Source: AC-32 sp038237925 (lineage in GTDB: Bacteria > Actinomycetota > Thermoleophilia > Gaiellales > Gaiellaceae). From it: a stretch of 64,000 nt of DNA. Positions within the stretch are counted from its first letter, which is position 1, and each line of letters starts with the position of its first letter. The stretch covers positions 86,413-150,412 of the forward strand of contig JBBRYF010000005.1 in assembly GCA_038237925.1 (NCBI GenBank). Direction: 5' to 3'. Shown here piece by piece: positions 21,138 to 29,490 of the stretch. Position numbers and translations under genes: made by a program. The notes beneath the pieces were generated by a model. The model made no database searches and was not told the origin of the DNA. It worked only from the letters and a program-made list of their open reading frames with translations.

Positions 21138-21964
21138 AGTCGTTGGCAGTTGGGGCAGAACCACGTGCCGCGACCGGCGGCGCGGATCTTCTCGATCGGG
21201 CGGCCGCACCGATCGCACGGCTCTCCCTCTCGGCCGTAGACCTTGAACTCGTGCTGCATCCGGCCGGAGCCACCGTCCGGCGTGCGGTAGTCGCGCAGCG
21301 TCGCGCCCTGGCGCTCGATGCCTGCTCGCAGTGCTTCGCGGATGCCGCGATGAAGGGCGCGGAGCTCTTCGGCGGCGAGCTCGCCTGCCGGCCGTGTCGG
21401 ATGGATGCGAGCGCGCCAGAGCGCTTCGTCGGCGTAGATGTTCCCGACGCCCGCGAGCCGGCGCTGGTCGAGGATCGCCGCTTTGACGGGCGCGCGCCGG
21501 CCCGCGAGCGCTTCCGCGAGCCGCTTGGTGGTGAACGCTGCCTCGAGCGGCTCCCGGCCCAGGCGCTCCGCCAGGTACGGCTCGAGCTCGTCGGGCTCGG
21601 CGAGCAGCCACGTGCCGAAGCGGCGGACGTCGCGGTAGATGACGTCCGATCCGTCGTCTAGTTTGACAACGGCACGCCGATGCGGATCTGCGTCCCGCCG
21701 CGTCCCGCCGTCGACGTGCAACAGCGTCCCCGTCATCCGGAGGTGAACCAGGAGCGCTCGACCAGACTCGAATCGAACAATCAGATACTTGCCGCGGCGG
21801 TCCACTGCCGCGACGCGCTCGCCCTGGAGCTCGACGGCCACCTCGATGGGATCGAGCGGTCGTGTCAGCCGTGCGTCGGCGATCTCCACGCGGTCGAAGC
21901 GGCGGCCGACGAGACTCGGCTCGAGCCGGCGACGGACGGTCTCGACTTCGGGTAGCTCGGGCAC
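21134..21964 (-). CDS. mutM: formamidopyrimidine-DNA glycosylase (Fpg/MutM)
   Basis: A 276-residue protein. The N-terminus is MPELPEVETVRRRLEP, with Pro as catalytic residue after Met removal and Glu as the acid. The Lys of the beta-hairpin (RRGKYLIVRF), the H2TH region (VGNIYADEALWRARIHP) and the C-terminal zinc finger CDRCGRPIEKI...CPNC are intact. It removes oxidised purines such as 8-oxoguanine from DNA. The start GTG 21964 has TACGCT exactly 6 bases upstream. Confidence 0.97.
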   Translation of the reverse strand: MPELPEVETVRRRLEPSLVGRRFDRVEIADARLTRPLDPIEVAVELQGERVAAVDRRGKYLIVRFESGRALLVHLRMTGTLLHVDGGTRRDADPHRRAVVKLDDGSDVIYRDVRRFGTWLLAEPDELEPYLAERLGREPLEAAFTTKRLAEALAGRRAPVKAAILDQRRLAGVGNIYADEALWRARIHPTRPAGELAAEELRALHRGIREALRAGIERQGATLRDYRTPDGGSGRMQHEFKVYGREGEPCDRCGRPIEKIRAAGRGTWFCPNCQRL

Positions 21965-21970
21965 TGCGCC

Positions 21971-21976
21971 AGCGTA
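21971..21976 (-). promoter_or_regulatory. -10 element TACGCT of mutM, leaderless spacing
   Basis: TACGCT (minus strand) with a 6-base spacer to the GTG at 21964. Confidence 0.6.
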
Positions 21977-22006
21977 ATAGGGCGTGGCTGCGTGGCAGCA
22001 GCGGGC

Positions 22007-23305
22007 CTAGGCGAGCACGTCGAGCACGACCGGGCGCTGCGGCGGCGGCTCGGAGCCGATCGTGTAGGCGGCGGCGAGCTGCTGAGCGGCCGTGTCGGCG
22101 TCGGCCTCGGTCGCCGCGTGGATCTCGGCCAGCGGCTCGCCCGCCGCGACCCGGTCGCCGCGCTTGCGCAGGCACATGACGCCGACTGCATGATCGATCG
22201 CGTCGTCCTTCGTGAGCCGGCCCGCACCGAGGTGCAGCGCGGCCTGGCCGACCGCGACAGCGCCGAGAGCGGTGACGTACCCGTCCTGCTCCGAGGGCAG
22301 CTCGCGGACGACGCGCGCCGTGGCCAGCGCGTCCTCGCTCGGGTCGCCGCCCTGCGCGCGGATCCACCGCTCGTACGCCTCGAACGCGGAGCCGTCGGCG
22401 ATCGCCTGCGTGGCGCGGGTCCGGCCCTCCTCTTCGTCGATCCCGAGGTCGGAGACCGCCAGCAGGCGTGAGCAGGCGGCGAGCACGAGTTCGACGAAGT
22501 CGGCCGGGCCCTCGCCCTTGACGGTGGCGATCGCCTCGCGGATCTCGAGCGCGTTGCCGACCGCGCTGCCGAGCGGCTGATCCATGTCGGTCAGTAGGCA
22601 GACGACCTGCCGTCCGCTGCGCGCGCCGAGGTCGAGCATCGCCTCCGCGAGCGCGCGCGCGTCCTCGATCGACTTCATGAACGCGCCGTCGCCGACCTTG
22701 GCGTCGATCACGATCGCGTCGGCGCCGGCGGCGATCTTCTTCGACATGATGCTTGCCGCGATCAGCGAGTAGTTGTCGACGGTCGCGGTGACGTCGCGAA
22801 GCGCGTAGAGCTTCTTGTCGGCCGGGACGAGGTCGGCGCTCGCCCCGATGATCGCCATCCCCGCGTTCTTGACCTGCGCGACGAACTCGTCGGTCGAGAG
22901 CTCGACGCGGAAGCCTGGGACCGACTCGAGCTTGTCGAGCGTCCCGCCCGTGTGGCCGAGCCCGCGGCCGCTCATCTTCGCGAACGGCACTCCACACGCG
23001 GCGATGATCGGCCCGACCGCGATCGAGGTCTTGTCCCCGACTCCGCCGGTCGAATGCTTGTCCACGACCTTGCGCCCGAGCGCCGAGTGCAGGTCGACCG
23101 TGTCGCCCGTCGCGATCATCGCCTGGCAGAGGTCGTACGTCTCGGCGATCGTCAGCCCGCGAAAGAAAATCGCCATGCACAGCGCCGCCAGCTGGTAGTC
23201 CGGCACCGCCTCCTTCGCGTAGGCGAGCATCAGCTCGTTCAGCTCATCCGCTGAGAGCTCGCCCCCGTCGCGCTTGCGCTCGATGAGCTCGGCCGGCCTG
23301 ATCAT
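22007..23305 (-). CDS. pdp: pyrimidine-nucleoside / thymidine phosphorylase
   Basis: A 432-residue enzyme of nucleoside phosphorylase family II. The phosphate-binding signature KHSTGGVGDKTSIAVGP and the downstream KMSGRGLGHTGGTLDKLESV are intact, and the C-terminal domain ends in the usual HAATEADADTAAQQLAAAY region. It splits pyrimidine nucleosides into base and sugar 1-phosphate. It is the third gene of a unit with deoB and a small VOC protein; deoB then converts the sugar 1-phosphate to the 5-phosphate. Confidence 0.96.
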   Translation of the reverse strand: MIRPAELIERKRDGGELSADELNELMLAYAKEAVPDYQLAALCMAIFFRGLTIAETYDLCQAMIATGDTVDLHSALGRKVVDKHSTGGVGDKTSIAVGPIIAACGVPFAKMSGRGLGHTGGTLDKLESVPGFRVELSTDEFVAQVKNAGMAIIGASADLVPADKKLYALRDVTATVDNYSLIAASIMSKKIAAGADAIVIDAKVGDGAFMKSIEDARALAEAMLDLGARSGRQVVCLLTDMDQPLGSAVGNALEIREAIATVKGEGPADFVELVLAACSRLLAVSDLGIDEEEGRTRATQAIADGSAFEAYERWIRAQGGDPSEDALATARVVRELPSEQDGYVTALGAVAVGQAALHLGAGRLTKDDAIDHAVGVMCLRKRGDRVAAGEPLAEIHAATEADADTAAQQLAAAYTIGSEPPPQRPVVLDVLA

Positions 23306-23345
23306 CGTTCGGCCACGAGAGCGAGCTCGGAGTCGTCCGGGCGCA

Positions 23346-23681
23346 TCACTTCGGCTGGAAGAGCTCGATCGGATTGCCCCACGGATCCTCGACGAGGCGC
23401 CAGCTGCCCGCGGGCCCGTCGACCCGAGCGCCCCGGGTGGTCAGCCCCGCCGCTGCCACCTCCAGCTCGGACACGTCGAGCACGATCCTGTTCCAGCCGC
23501 CGGGCATCGCCCCGTCCTGGCCGCGTCCGGAGCTGCCGGGCCCACTCAGCCAGAGCTCCAGGTCGCCGCGGTGCAGGATCGTCACGGGACCGAAGGTGTT
23601 CGCCACGTTGAAGCCCAGGCGGCCGGTGTAGAAGCGGACGGCGTCCTCGAGATCGTCCACGAGATAGCGCGCGATCGCCAC
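23346..23681 (-). CDS. small VOC-family (glyoxalase fold) protein
   Basis: A 111-residue single VOC module: IARYLVDDLEDAVRFYTGRL at the start and DPWGNPIELFQPK at the end, with Glu in the last metal-binding position. The first metal position is Arg/Tyr rather than His, so metal binding and catalysis are doubtful. It sits 6 bases after deoB and 40 bases before pdp, so it is probably part of the nucleoside-catabolic unit, though no such role is known to me. Confidence 0.75.
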   Translation of the reverse strand: MAIARYLVDDLEDAVRFYTGRLGFNVANTFGPVTILHRGDLELWLSGPGSSGRGQDGAMPGGWNRIVLDVSELEVAAAGLTTRGARVDGPAGSWRLVEDPWGNPIELFQPK

Positions 23682-23687
23682 GCCCGG

Positions 23688-24857
23688 TCACGGCTCCACA
23701 ATCATCTGGCCGGGGATGCCGCGGCGCGGCGACTTGCCTCCGAGCCACGCGTTCACCGTCGCGCCGACGTCGGCGAACTCGCCGTCCTCGTGGATCCGGC
23801 CCGCCGCGTTGCGGCCGTGGACGTACACGAGCAGGAGCGCGTGCTCGCGGGAGTGGTCGGTGGACGGCGTCGTCGGGTCGCAGCCGTGGTCGGAGGTGAT
23901 GACGAGTAGGTCCTGCTCGCGCAATGCGTCGAGGAGGTCGGGCAGCCGCCGGTCGAAGTCCTGCAGGCAGCGGTGGAAGTTGACCGGGTCGTTGCGGTGG
24001 CCCCAGAGCATGTCGGTCTCGACGAGGTTCGTGAAGATCAGGCCCTCGTCGACTTCGCGCAGGAGCGTCTCGGTCTGCTGGATCCCCTCGACGTTCGACT
24101 TGGTCGGACGGGACTCGTCGATGTCGCACCCGGCGAAGATGTCGGAGATCTTCCCGACGCCGTGCACCGTCTTCCCCGCCTCACGCACAAGCGTCAGATA
24201 GTTCGGTCGCTTCGGCTCGAGCGAGAAATCGTGCCGGTTCGGGGTCCGCTCGTAGTTCCCGGGCTCGCCGATGAACGGCCGCGCGATCACGCGGCCGACC
24301 GCGTGGTTGCCGGTCAAGATCTCGCGCGCGCTGCGGCAACCTTCGTAGAGTTCCTCGAGCGGGATCGTCTCCTCGTGCGCCGCGATCTGGAAGACCGAGT
24401 CGGCCGAGGTGTAGACGATCCACTTGCCGGTTCGCTGGTGCTCCTCGCCAAGCTCCTGAACGACCTCCGTGCCGGAGGCCGTCTTGTTGCCGAGCACGCC
24501 CCGCCCAGTACGGTGCATGAACGGGTCGATCACGTCATGCGGAAACCCTTGCGGGTAGGTGGGAAACGCCGTAGGCGTCACGACGCCCATCAGCTCCCAG
24601 TGGCCGGCCGTCGTGTCCTTGCCCTTCGAGCGCTCGACCAGCCGTCCCGCGACCGCCGGTGCGCCCGGTTGCGGCCGGCAGCCCTCGAGCGACTCGACGT
24701 TCCCGAGCCCGAGCGCCTCGAGGTTCGGCAGGTCAAGACCGCCGACGGCACGCGCGACATTGCCGAGCGTGTCGGAGCCCTCGTCCCCATACACGTCGGC
24801 ATCCGGAAGCGCTCCCGCGCCCACGGCGTCCAGAACAATCACGCAAGCGCGCGGCAC
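23688..24857 (-). CDS. deoB: phosphopentomutase
   Basis: A 389-residue enzyme of the alkaline phosphatase superfamily. The N-terminal metal site appears as VIVLDAVGAGALPDADVYGD; the catalytic Thr is in TTAGHWELMG, and the second metal site in LVETDMLWGHRNDP and VITSDHGCDPTT. It converts (deoxy)ribose 1-phosphate to the 5-phosphate, matching the phosphorylase two genes downstream. The start GTG 24857 has TAGAAT exactly 6 bases upstream, and the promoter overlaps that of the small divergent gene at 24878. Confidence 0.97.
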   Translation of the reverse strand: MPRACVIVLDAVGAGALPDADVYGDEGSDTLGNVARAVGGLDLPNLEALGLGNVESLEGCRPQPGAPAVAGRLVERSKGKDTTAGHWELMGVVTPTAFPTYPQGFPHDVIDPFMHRTGRGVLGNKTASGTEVVQELGEEHQRTGKWIVYTSADSVFQIAAHEETIPLEELYEGCRSAREILTGNHAVGRVIARPFIGEPGNYERTPNRHDFSLEPKRPNYLTLVREAGKTVHGVGKISDIFAGCDIDESRPTKSNVEGIQQTETLLREVDEGLIFTNLVETDMLWGHRNDPVNFHRCLQDFDRRLPDLLDALREQDLLVITSDHGCDPTTPSTDHSREHALLLVYVHGRNAAGRIHEDGEFADVGATVNAWLGGKSPRRGIPGQMIVEP

Positions 24858-24862
24858 GCGGC

Positions 24863-24869
24863 TATTCTA
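24863..24869. promoter_or_regulatory. overlapping divergent -10 elements (TATTCTA)
   Basis: Minus strand: TAGAAT, 6 bases before the deoB GTG (24857). Plus strand: TATTCT, 9 bases before the ATG at 24878. The hexamers share five bases, so only one can be used at a time. Confidence 0.6.
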
Positions 24870-24877
24870 GGGCGGCA

Positions 24878-24988
24878 ATGCATGCCGTCCTCGGGCTGCT
24901 CGGCCTGGTCGCCTTCGGCGTCTGCGTGATTCTGCTCGCGGCCGCGACGACCTGGCTCGTGGTGAAGATCAGCCCCGCCAAGAGCTAG
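24878..24988 (+). CDS. 36-residue membrane peptide
   Basis: ATG 24878 opens a 36-codon frame: MHAVLGLLGLVAFGVCVILL, then more hydrophobic residues and a short polar end VVKISPAKS. Almost the whole peptide is one transmembrane helix with a basic C-terminus. A -10-like TATTCT lies 9 bases upstream and the stop overlaps the ald stop by four bases, both typical of real genes here. I do not recognise it. Confidence 0.55.
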   Translation: MHAVLGLLGLVAFGVCVILLAAATTWLVVKISPAKS

Positions 24989-26109
24989 ACGGGCGACAGC
25001 GGCAGGACGTCCTCGAGCGGCTGGTACTCGAAACGGTGCGCCTCGGCAACGGCCTCGTACGTGATCTTCCCGTGGAGCACGTTGACGCCGCGCGCCAGGG
25101 CGGGGTCGAGAGCGACCGCCTCGGCGAGCCCGTGGTCGGCGATCGCCTCCACGTACGGGAGCGTCACGTTCGTCAGCGCCTTCGTCGAGGTGATCGGCAC
25201 TGCACCGGGCATGTTCGCGACGCAGTAGTGGGTGACGCCGTCGACGACGTAGACGGGGTCGCTGTGCGTCGTGGGGTGCGAGGTTTCCGCGGAGCCGCCT
25301 TGGTCGATCGCGACGTCGCAGAGCACTGAGCCCTCCTTCATCGCCGTGACCATCTCGCGCGTGACGAGCTTCGGCGCGACCGCGCCCGGGATCAGGACTG
25401 CGCCGATCACGACGTCGGCCTCGACGATCGACTCCTCGATCTCAAGCGTCGACGACATCACGAGGTTGACGCGGCCGGAGAGAATCTCGTCGAGGTGGCG
25501 CATCCGGTCGGTGGAGCGCTCGAGGATCGTCACGCTGGCACCGAGCCCGAGCGCGATCACAGCCGCGTTGTAGCCGACGATCCCTCCGCCGATCACGAGC
25601 ACGCGACCCGGCGCGACGCCCGGCACCCCGCCGAGCAGGAGCCCGCGGCCGCCGAGCGGCTTCTCGAGGAAGTAGGCACCCGCCTGCGCGGCGAGCCGCC
25701 CGGCGATCTCGCTCATCGGCGCGAGCAGCGGCAGCGCATGGTTGTCGGTCTCGACGGTCTCGTACGCCACGCAGGCCGCGCCGCTCTCGACGAGCGCGCG
25801 TGTCAGCTCCTCGCTGGCGGCGAGGTGGAGGTAGGTGAAGAGGACGAGCTCCTCACGCAGCCGCGAGTACTCGTCGGGTAGCGGTTCCTTGACCTTCAGC
25901 AGCAGGTCTGCGTCGCCCCAGACCTCGTCGACAGAGCCGAGCGTCGCGCCAACCGCGCGGTACGCCTCGTCCGAGAAGGAGCTGCCATGCCCGGCGCCTG
26001 CCTCGACGAGCACGTCGTGTCCTCGCTGAACGAGCTCGCGTGCGCCTGCCGGCGTCAGCGCGACCCGGTATTCGTCCTGCTTGGTCTCCTTGACTACGCC
26101 GACCTTCAT
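24985..26109 (-). CDS. ald: alanine dehydrogenase
   Basis: A 374-residue enzyme: MKVGVVKETKQDEYRVALTP at the N-terminus with the pyruvate-binding Arg, the catalytic Lys in LLKVKEPLPDEY, His in LFTYLHLAASEE, and the NAD-binding VLVIGGGIVGYNAAVIALGL. It interconverts alanine and pyruvate plus ammonia. Its promoter region carries a direct repeat and an inverted repeat around the -10 (see those entries), so it is probably under a dedicated regulator, as ald is in other Actinobacteria (Lrp-type AldR). Confidence 0.97.
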   Translation of the reverse strand: MKVGVVKETKQDEYRVALTPAGARELVQRGHDVLVEAGAGHGSSFSDEAYRAVGATLGSVDEVWGDADLLLKVKEPLPDEYSRLREELVLFTYLHLAASEELTRALVESGAACVAYETVETDNHALPLLAPMSEIAGRLAAQAGAYFLEKPLGGRGLLLGGVPGVAPGRVLVIGGGIVGYNAAVIALGLGASVTILERSTDRMRHLDEILSGRVNLVMSSTLEIEESIVEADVVIGAVLIPGAVAPKLVTREMVTAMKEGSVLCDVAIDQGGSAETSHPTTHSDPVYVVDGVTHYCVANMPGAVPITSTKALTNVTLPYVEAIADHGLAEAVALDPALARGVNVLHGKITYEAVAEAHRFEYQPLEDVLPLSPV

Positions 26110-26113
26110 CAGG

Positions 26114-26135
26114 GCGAGAAACCCTAGCTTCTCGC
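26114..26135 (-). promoter_or_regulatory. inverted repeat embracing the ald -10 element
   Basis: GCGAGAA (26114-26120) and TTCTCGC (26129-26135) are perfect inverted repeats. On the minus strand they flank TAGGGT (26121-26126), whose distance to the ald ATG is 11 bases. A protein bound here would cover the -10, so this is a candidate operator. Confidence 0.5.
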
Positions 26136-26164
26136 GGCGGCCGGGATGCCGTCCACAGGCGTGG

Positions 26165-26197
26165 ACGAAGCGTCACGCTCTGGGCACGAAGCGTCAC
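26165..26197 (-). repeat. direct repeat upstream of ald (candidate regulator sites)
   Basis: ACGAAGCGTCAC occurs at 26165-26176 and again at 26186-26197, 21 bases apart, i.e. two helical turns on the same face. Centres are about 62 and 83 bases upstream of the ald ATG, a position typical of activator or Lrp-type sites. Confidence 0.5.
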
Positions 26198-26255
26198 AGA
26201 CACGTGCGCCCACCCTGGTTACGATCGCCTTGGGGAGGAGGCCGGGCGAACCGAA

Positions 26256-27032
26256 CTACAGGGCCGCGAGGCGTTCGACGAGACGGCGCTCGTCTTCGTC
26301 GAGCCACGGGGGCTCGCCCGCAGCGGCGTTCGCCCGCGCGTGCTCGGGGTCGCTGGTCGCGGGGATGACCACGTCCACGCGCGGATCCGAGAGAGCCCAC
26401 TTCAGGAGCGCGTCGGCCCAAGAGTGCACACCGAAGAGCGCGAGCGGCTCGAGCTCGTCCGGAGGCGGAGCCCTGCGCACGAGCGCGCCCTCGCCGAGCG
26501 GCCGCATCACGATCACCGCCACACCGAGCTCCTCGGCCAGGGGCAGCAACCGCTCCTTGCACTCGCGCTCGTGCGGGTTCAGCGGTATCTGCAGCGTGGT
26601 GAACTGCCCTGTCGAGAGCGCGGCCTCCAGCTCGCCAAACGCGGACGAGTCGTAGTGCGTGACGCCGATCCGGCCGATCCGGCCCGCGTCGCGCTCGGCC
26701 TCGAGCCACGGCAGATGCTCGCGCCAGGAGACGAGGTTGTGCACCTGCTCGACGTCCACGCGTCCGTACCACTCGAGCTGGCGGGCGAAGTGCTCTCGAC
26801 CTGCGCCGACGTCGCGTGACCAGATCTTCGTCGCGACGATCGCCTCGTCCCGGCACGTTTCGAGCGCCGTCGCGAGCGACGCCTCGGCGCCCCCGTACAT
26901 GGGCGAAGAGTCGACGAGGCGCGTGCCGGCTTCGAACGCGGCGCCGACTACCCGCCGCGCGAGTGCTGCGTCGCCGCCGAAGGTGTTCCAGGTGCCGAGG
27001 CCGACGACCGGCCCGAGTCTCCGCTCCTCCAT
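26256..27032 (-). CDS. aldo/keto reductase
   Basis: A 258-residue TIM-barrel oxidoreductase. The catalytic tetrad is visible as DSSPMYGGAE (Asp and Tyr), VATKIWSRD (Lys) and VEQVHNLVSW (His). VTHYDSSAFGEL and VVIPATSDPEHARAN match the later cofactor-binding parts. The substrate is unknown. The ATG at 27032 overlaps the stop of the DUF3866 gene by one base, so it belongs to the M20 peptidase-DUF3866 unit. Confidence 0.88.
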   Translation of the reverse strand: MEERRLGPVVGLGTWNTFGGDAALARRVVGAAFEAGTRLVDSSPMYGGAEASLATALETCRDEAIVATKIWSRDVGAGREHFARQLEWYGRVDVEQVHNLVSWREHLPWLEAERDAGRIGRIGVTHYDSSAFGELEAALSTGQFTTLQIPLNPHERECKERLLPLAEELGVAVIVMRPLGEGALVRRAPPPDELEPLALFGVHSWADALLKWALSDPRVDVVIPATSDPEHARANAAAGEPPWLDEDERRLVERLAAL

Positions 27033-27967
27033 CAGCCCAGGAGCTCCCGTGCAGCAACGCCCGCTGCGAAGGCGGCCGCGAAGAACGCGGGATCCTCGTC
27101 CGGGCTGCGCCCCATGTGCGACAGGGGCAATCCGGCGCACGCTTCTTGCCAGCCCTCAGCCTTCGTATCGGCGACGACCGGCTCGCCCAGGCAGAGCGCC
27201 AGCACGGCCTCGGTGTGGTGCGACACGCCCCGGTGCCGCTCGCGCTCGTCGGCGTCTGAGGCGCGAACCGCGACGACGGCTCGGCCGCCGAGCGACTCCG
27301 CGACATTCGCGGCCTCGGCCGCCGCGAGGCCGCCGTGGCCGAAGCGTGTGCCGGTGCCCACGATCCCGGGACCGATCGCGCAGACCGCGACGTCGCGCCC
27401 CGCTCTGGCCCAAGTCAGCGCGGATGCCACCGAGACTGACTGGACGTCTCCGTCGAAGCACGGCGCAACCGCCGCCGTCGCTGCGACGAGCCCGCGCTCG
27501 CGGAGGACACGCAGCGTGTCCGAGAGCGAGACCGGTAGCGCGCCGCCCGCGAGTTGCACGTACGCGACCCGCAGCCCTGCCAACGCCGCACAGACCGGTG
27601 CGACCTGGCTGTGCAGCGAGCAGCAGACGACCGGCATCCCTCGAAGCTCGGCGTCCTCTTCGCCGGTCTCTTCCAAGTGCAGCCGCGCGTGCTGCAGCGG
27701 CGTGTAGGGGAGCACCATTACGTGCGCGCCCTCCTCGGCCGCGAGGTCGAGCCCACGCGTCACGTTCGCATAGAGGATGTCGAAGCCACCCGAGCCGAGC
27801 TCGAGCTCGCGCGCCTGGACGTTGACGAGCACCTCGTCCTCGAGCTCCACAGGCCCCGTCAGCGACGGGTAGGCGACGCAGGCGACGCCGTCCACCTCCA
27901 GCCGCACGAGCCCGTCGTGCCGCTCGTGGATCGCCGAGACCCGCCCGCGCCGCAGGCTAAGCGGCAT
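27032..27967 (-). CDS. DUF3866 family protein
   Basis: A 311-residue protein with the family's pattern: an N-terminal beta-rich part (LVRLEVDGVACVAYPSLTGP), HVMVLPYTPLQHARLHLEET, VVCCSLHSQVAPVCAALAGL, and a GIVGTGTRFGHGGLAAAEAA segment. HRGVSHHTEAVLAL near residue 240 contains clustered His that may bind metal. Function is unknown; the family is typical of Firmicutes and Actinobacteria. It overlaps the peptidase gene by 11 bases and the aldo/keto reductase by one. Confidence 0.85.
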   Translation of the reverse strand: MPLSLRRGRVSAIHERHDGLVRLEVDGVACVAYPSLTGPVELEDEVLVNVQARELELGSGGFDILYANVTRGLDLAAEEGAHVMVLPYTPLQHARLHLEETGEEDAELRGMPVVCCSLHSQVAPVCAALAGLRVAYVQLAGGALPVSLSDTLRVLRERGLVAATAAVAPCFDGDVQSVSVASALTWARAGRDVAVCAIGPGIVGTGTRFGHGGLAAAEAANVAESLGGRAVVAVRASDADERERHRGVSHHTEAVLALCLGEPVVADTKAEGWQEACAGLPLSHMGRSPDEDPAFFAAAFAAGVAARELLG

Positions 27968-29102
27968 CGCCGATCTCGCCGGCGGCGTCGACGAGCGCGA
28001 GCGTCACCTCGACCATTTCGTGTAGGTCGGCCACCGCGATCCGCTCGTCGGGCGTGTGGATGTCGGTCATTCCGTTCGCGAGGTTGACGCACTCGAGGCC
28101 GCGCTCATTGAAGACGTTGGCGTCCGCGCCGCCGCCCGATAGCACGTACTCCGGCTCGCGCCCGACCCGCTCTAGCGCGGCGGCTGCGATGCGAACCGCA
28201 GGGTCGTCGCGGCGGAAGCGGTAGCCGGGCGACACCGCGGAGACCTGTGTCTCGACCTCGCACTCCTCCAGGCTCGCGGCGAATGTGACGGTGTCCACCA
28301 TCTCGCGGATCAGGTCGGCGAGCTTGCGCTCGTCGTGGCTTCGCGCCTCCGCGGCGAAGCCGCACCACTCCGGTACGACATTGCGAGCCGTGCCGCCGTC
28401 GATCCGGCCGACGTTGGCCGACGTCTCCTCGTCGAGTCGACCGAGCCGCAGGTCCGCGATCGCCCGGGCGGCCGCGGCGATCGCCGAGCGGCCGTCCTCG
28501 GGGTACATGCCGGCGTGCGCGGCGCGCCCGTGGAATCGAACGTCGAGCTTCTGCTGGTGCGGCGCGCCGAGGATGATCTCGCCGACCGCGCCCGCATGGT
28601 CGTACACGTAGCCGAGCTTCGCGGCGAACCGCGTCGGGACGAACGCCGCCGCGCCCATCAGCCCGACCTCCTCCTTCGGCGTGAAGAGCAGCTCGACTCC
28701 CGGATGAAGCCGTCCGTCCTCCACCAGCCGCGCCGCGGCCTCGAGCATCGAGGCCACCGCCGACTTGTCGTCCGCGCCGAGGATCGTGCCCGCGCCGTTC
28801 CGGACGATCTCGTCGTCGCCGACGACCGGCTCGATCGCCGCCTCGGGTGGCACCGTGTCGAGGTGCGCGCAGAAGAAGAGCGGCCGGCCGCTGCCGCCGT
28901 TGGGCTCGAGCCGGCAGTAGATGTTCCCGATCGTCGACCCGACCTCGGCTCCGGCGCCGTCCTCGTCGGCGTCCAGTCCGAGGGCCGCCAGGTACTCCAG
29001 CACCCGGTCGGCGACGGCCCGCTCCTCGCCCGGCGGGCTCGGCAGCGCGGCGAGCTCGAGAAAGGTCGAGAGAACGTCGGCTCCCCAATCCGGCCTGGCC
29101 AC
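27957..29102 (-). CDS. M20 family metallopeptidase (tripeptidase T-like)
   Basis: A 381-residue enzyme. Metal ligands appear in order: FFCAHLDTVPP (His, Asp), LGADDKSAVASMLEA (Asp), FTPKEEVGLMGA (catalytic Glu pair), VYDHAGAV (Asp) and a His near the end in DIHTPDERIAV. The dimerisation domain (GRAAHAGMYPEDGRSA) is present. It should trim short peptides in the cytoplasm. I start at GTG 29102, with TACGAT exactly 6 bases upstream; the longer open frame has no similarity. Confidence 0.92.
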   Translation of the reverse strand: MARPDWGADVLSTFLELAALPSPPGEERAVADRVLEYLAALGLDADEDGAGAEVGSTIGNIYCRLEPNGGSGRPLFFCAHLDTVPPEAAIEPVVGDDEIVRNGAGTILGADDKSAVASMLEAAARLVEDGRLHPGVELLFTPKEEVGLMGAAAFVPTRFAAKLGYVYDHAGAVGEIILGAPHQQKLDVRFHGRAAHAGMYPEDGRSAIAAAARAIADLRLGRLDEETSANVGRIDGGTARNVVPEWCGFAAEARSHDERKLADLIREMVDTVTFAASLEECEVETQVSAVSPGYRFRRDDPAVRIAAAALERVGREPEYVLSGGGADANVFNERGLECVNLANGMTDIHTPDERIAVADLHEMVEVTLALVDAAGEIGDAA

Positions 29103-29108
29103 TAGGCG

Positions 29109-29114
29109 ATCGTA
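29109..29114 (-). promoter_or_regulatory. -10 element TACGAT of the peptidase operon, leaderless spacing
   Basis: TACGAT (minus strand) with a 6-base spacer to the GTG at 29102. Confidence 0.6.
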
Positions 29115-29125
29115 GTCGTGCGCGC

Positions 29126-29131
29126 TAGATT
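29126..29131 (+). promoter_or_regulatory. -10 element TAGATT of the PAS gene, leaderless spacing
   Basis: TAGATT with a 6-base spacer to the ATG at 29138; no ribosome-binding site. Confidence 0.6.
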
Positions 29132-29137
29132 CATCGC

Positions 29138-29490
29138 ATGAGCAGCTCCGAGCCACTCGTTCAGAGCGTCCTGCTCGGAGAGGCCGTCGAGCACGCGCCG
29201 GTGGCGATCCTCGTCGCCGACGAGGAGATGCGCTACGTCGCCGCCAACACAACGGCGACCGACCTGCTCGGCTACACGCGCGAGGAGCTACTGAAGCTGC
29301 GGGTTCCGACGTCGCGAGCGATCCCGAGGCAGAAGGCGAGTTCGAGGCGATGATCGCCGCCGGCGAGCTCGTCGGTCGCACCACCGTTCGCTGCAAGGAC
29401 GGCACCAGGCGCCCGCTGCGATACCGCTCGAGCGAGACCACCATCGCCGGCTTCACGTACTACGTGGCCGTGCTCTGGCCCGAGTCCTAG
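29138..29490 (+). pseudogene. single-domain PAS protein, interrupted by a one-base frameshift
   Basis: The first frame (ATG 29138) gives a PAS core: EHAPVAILVADEEMRYVAAN, then TATDLLGYTREELLKLRV, and stops at 29353. The expected continuation lies in the next frame: DVASDPEAEGEFEAMIAAGE, GRTTVRCKDGTRRPL and FTYYVAVLWPES, stopping at 29490. Restoring one G in CCGACGTC near 29308 joins them into a normal ~117-residue PAS domain. There is no output domain, so the intact protein would be a free sensor module. Either a fresh mutation or a sequence error explains it. It overlaps the pyrG stop by four bases. Confidence 0.8.

Noticed and set aside
26165..26197. CRISPR-like repeat
   Set aside because: Only two 12-base copies with a 9-base gap; better explained as regulator sites.
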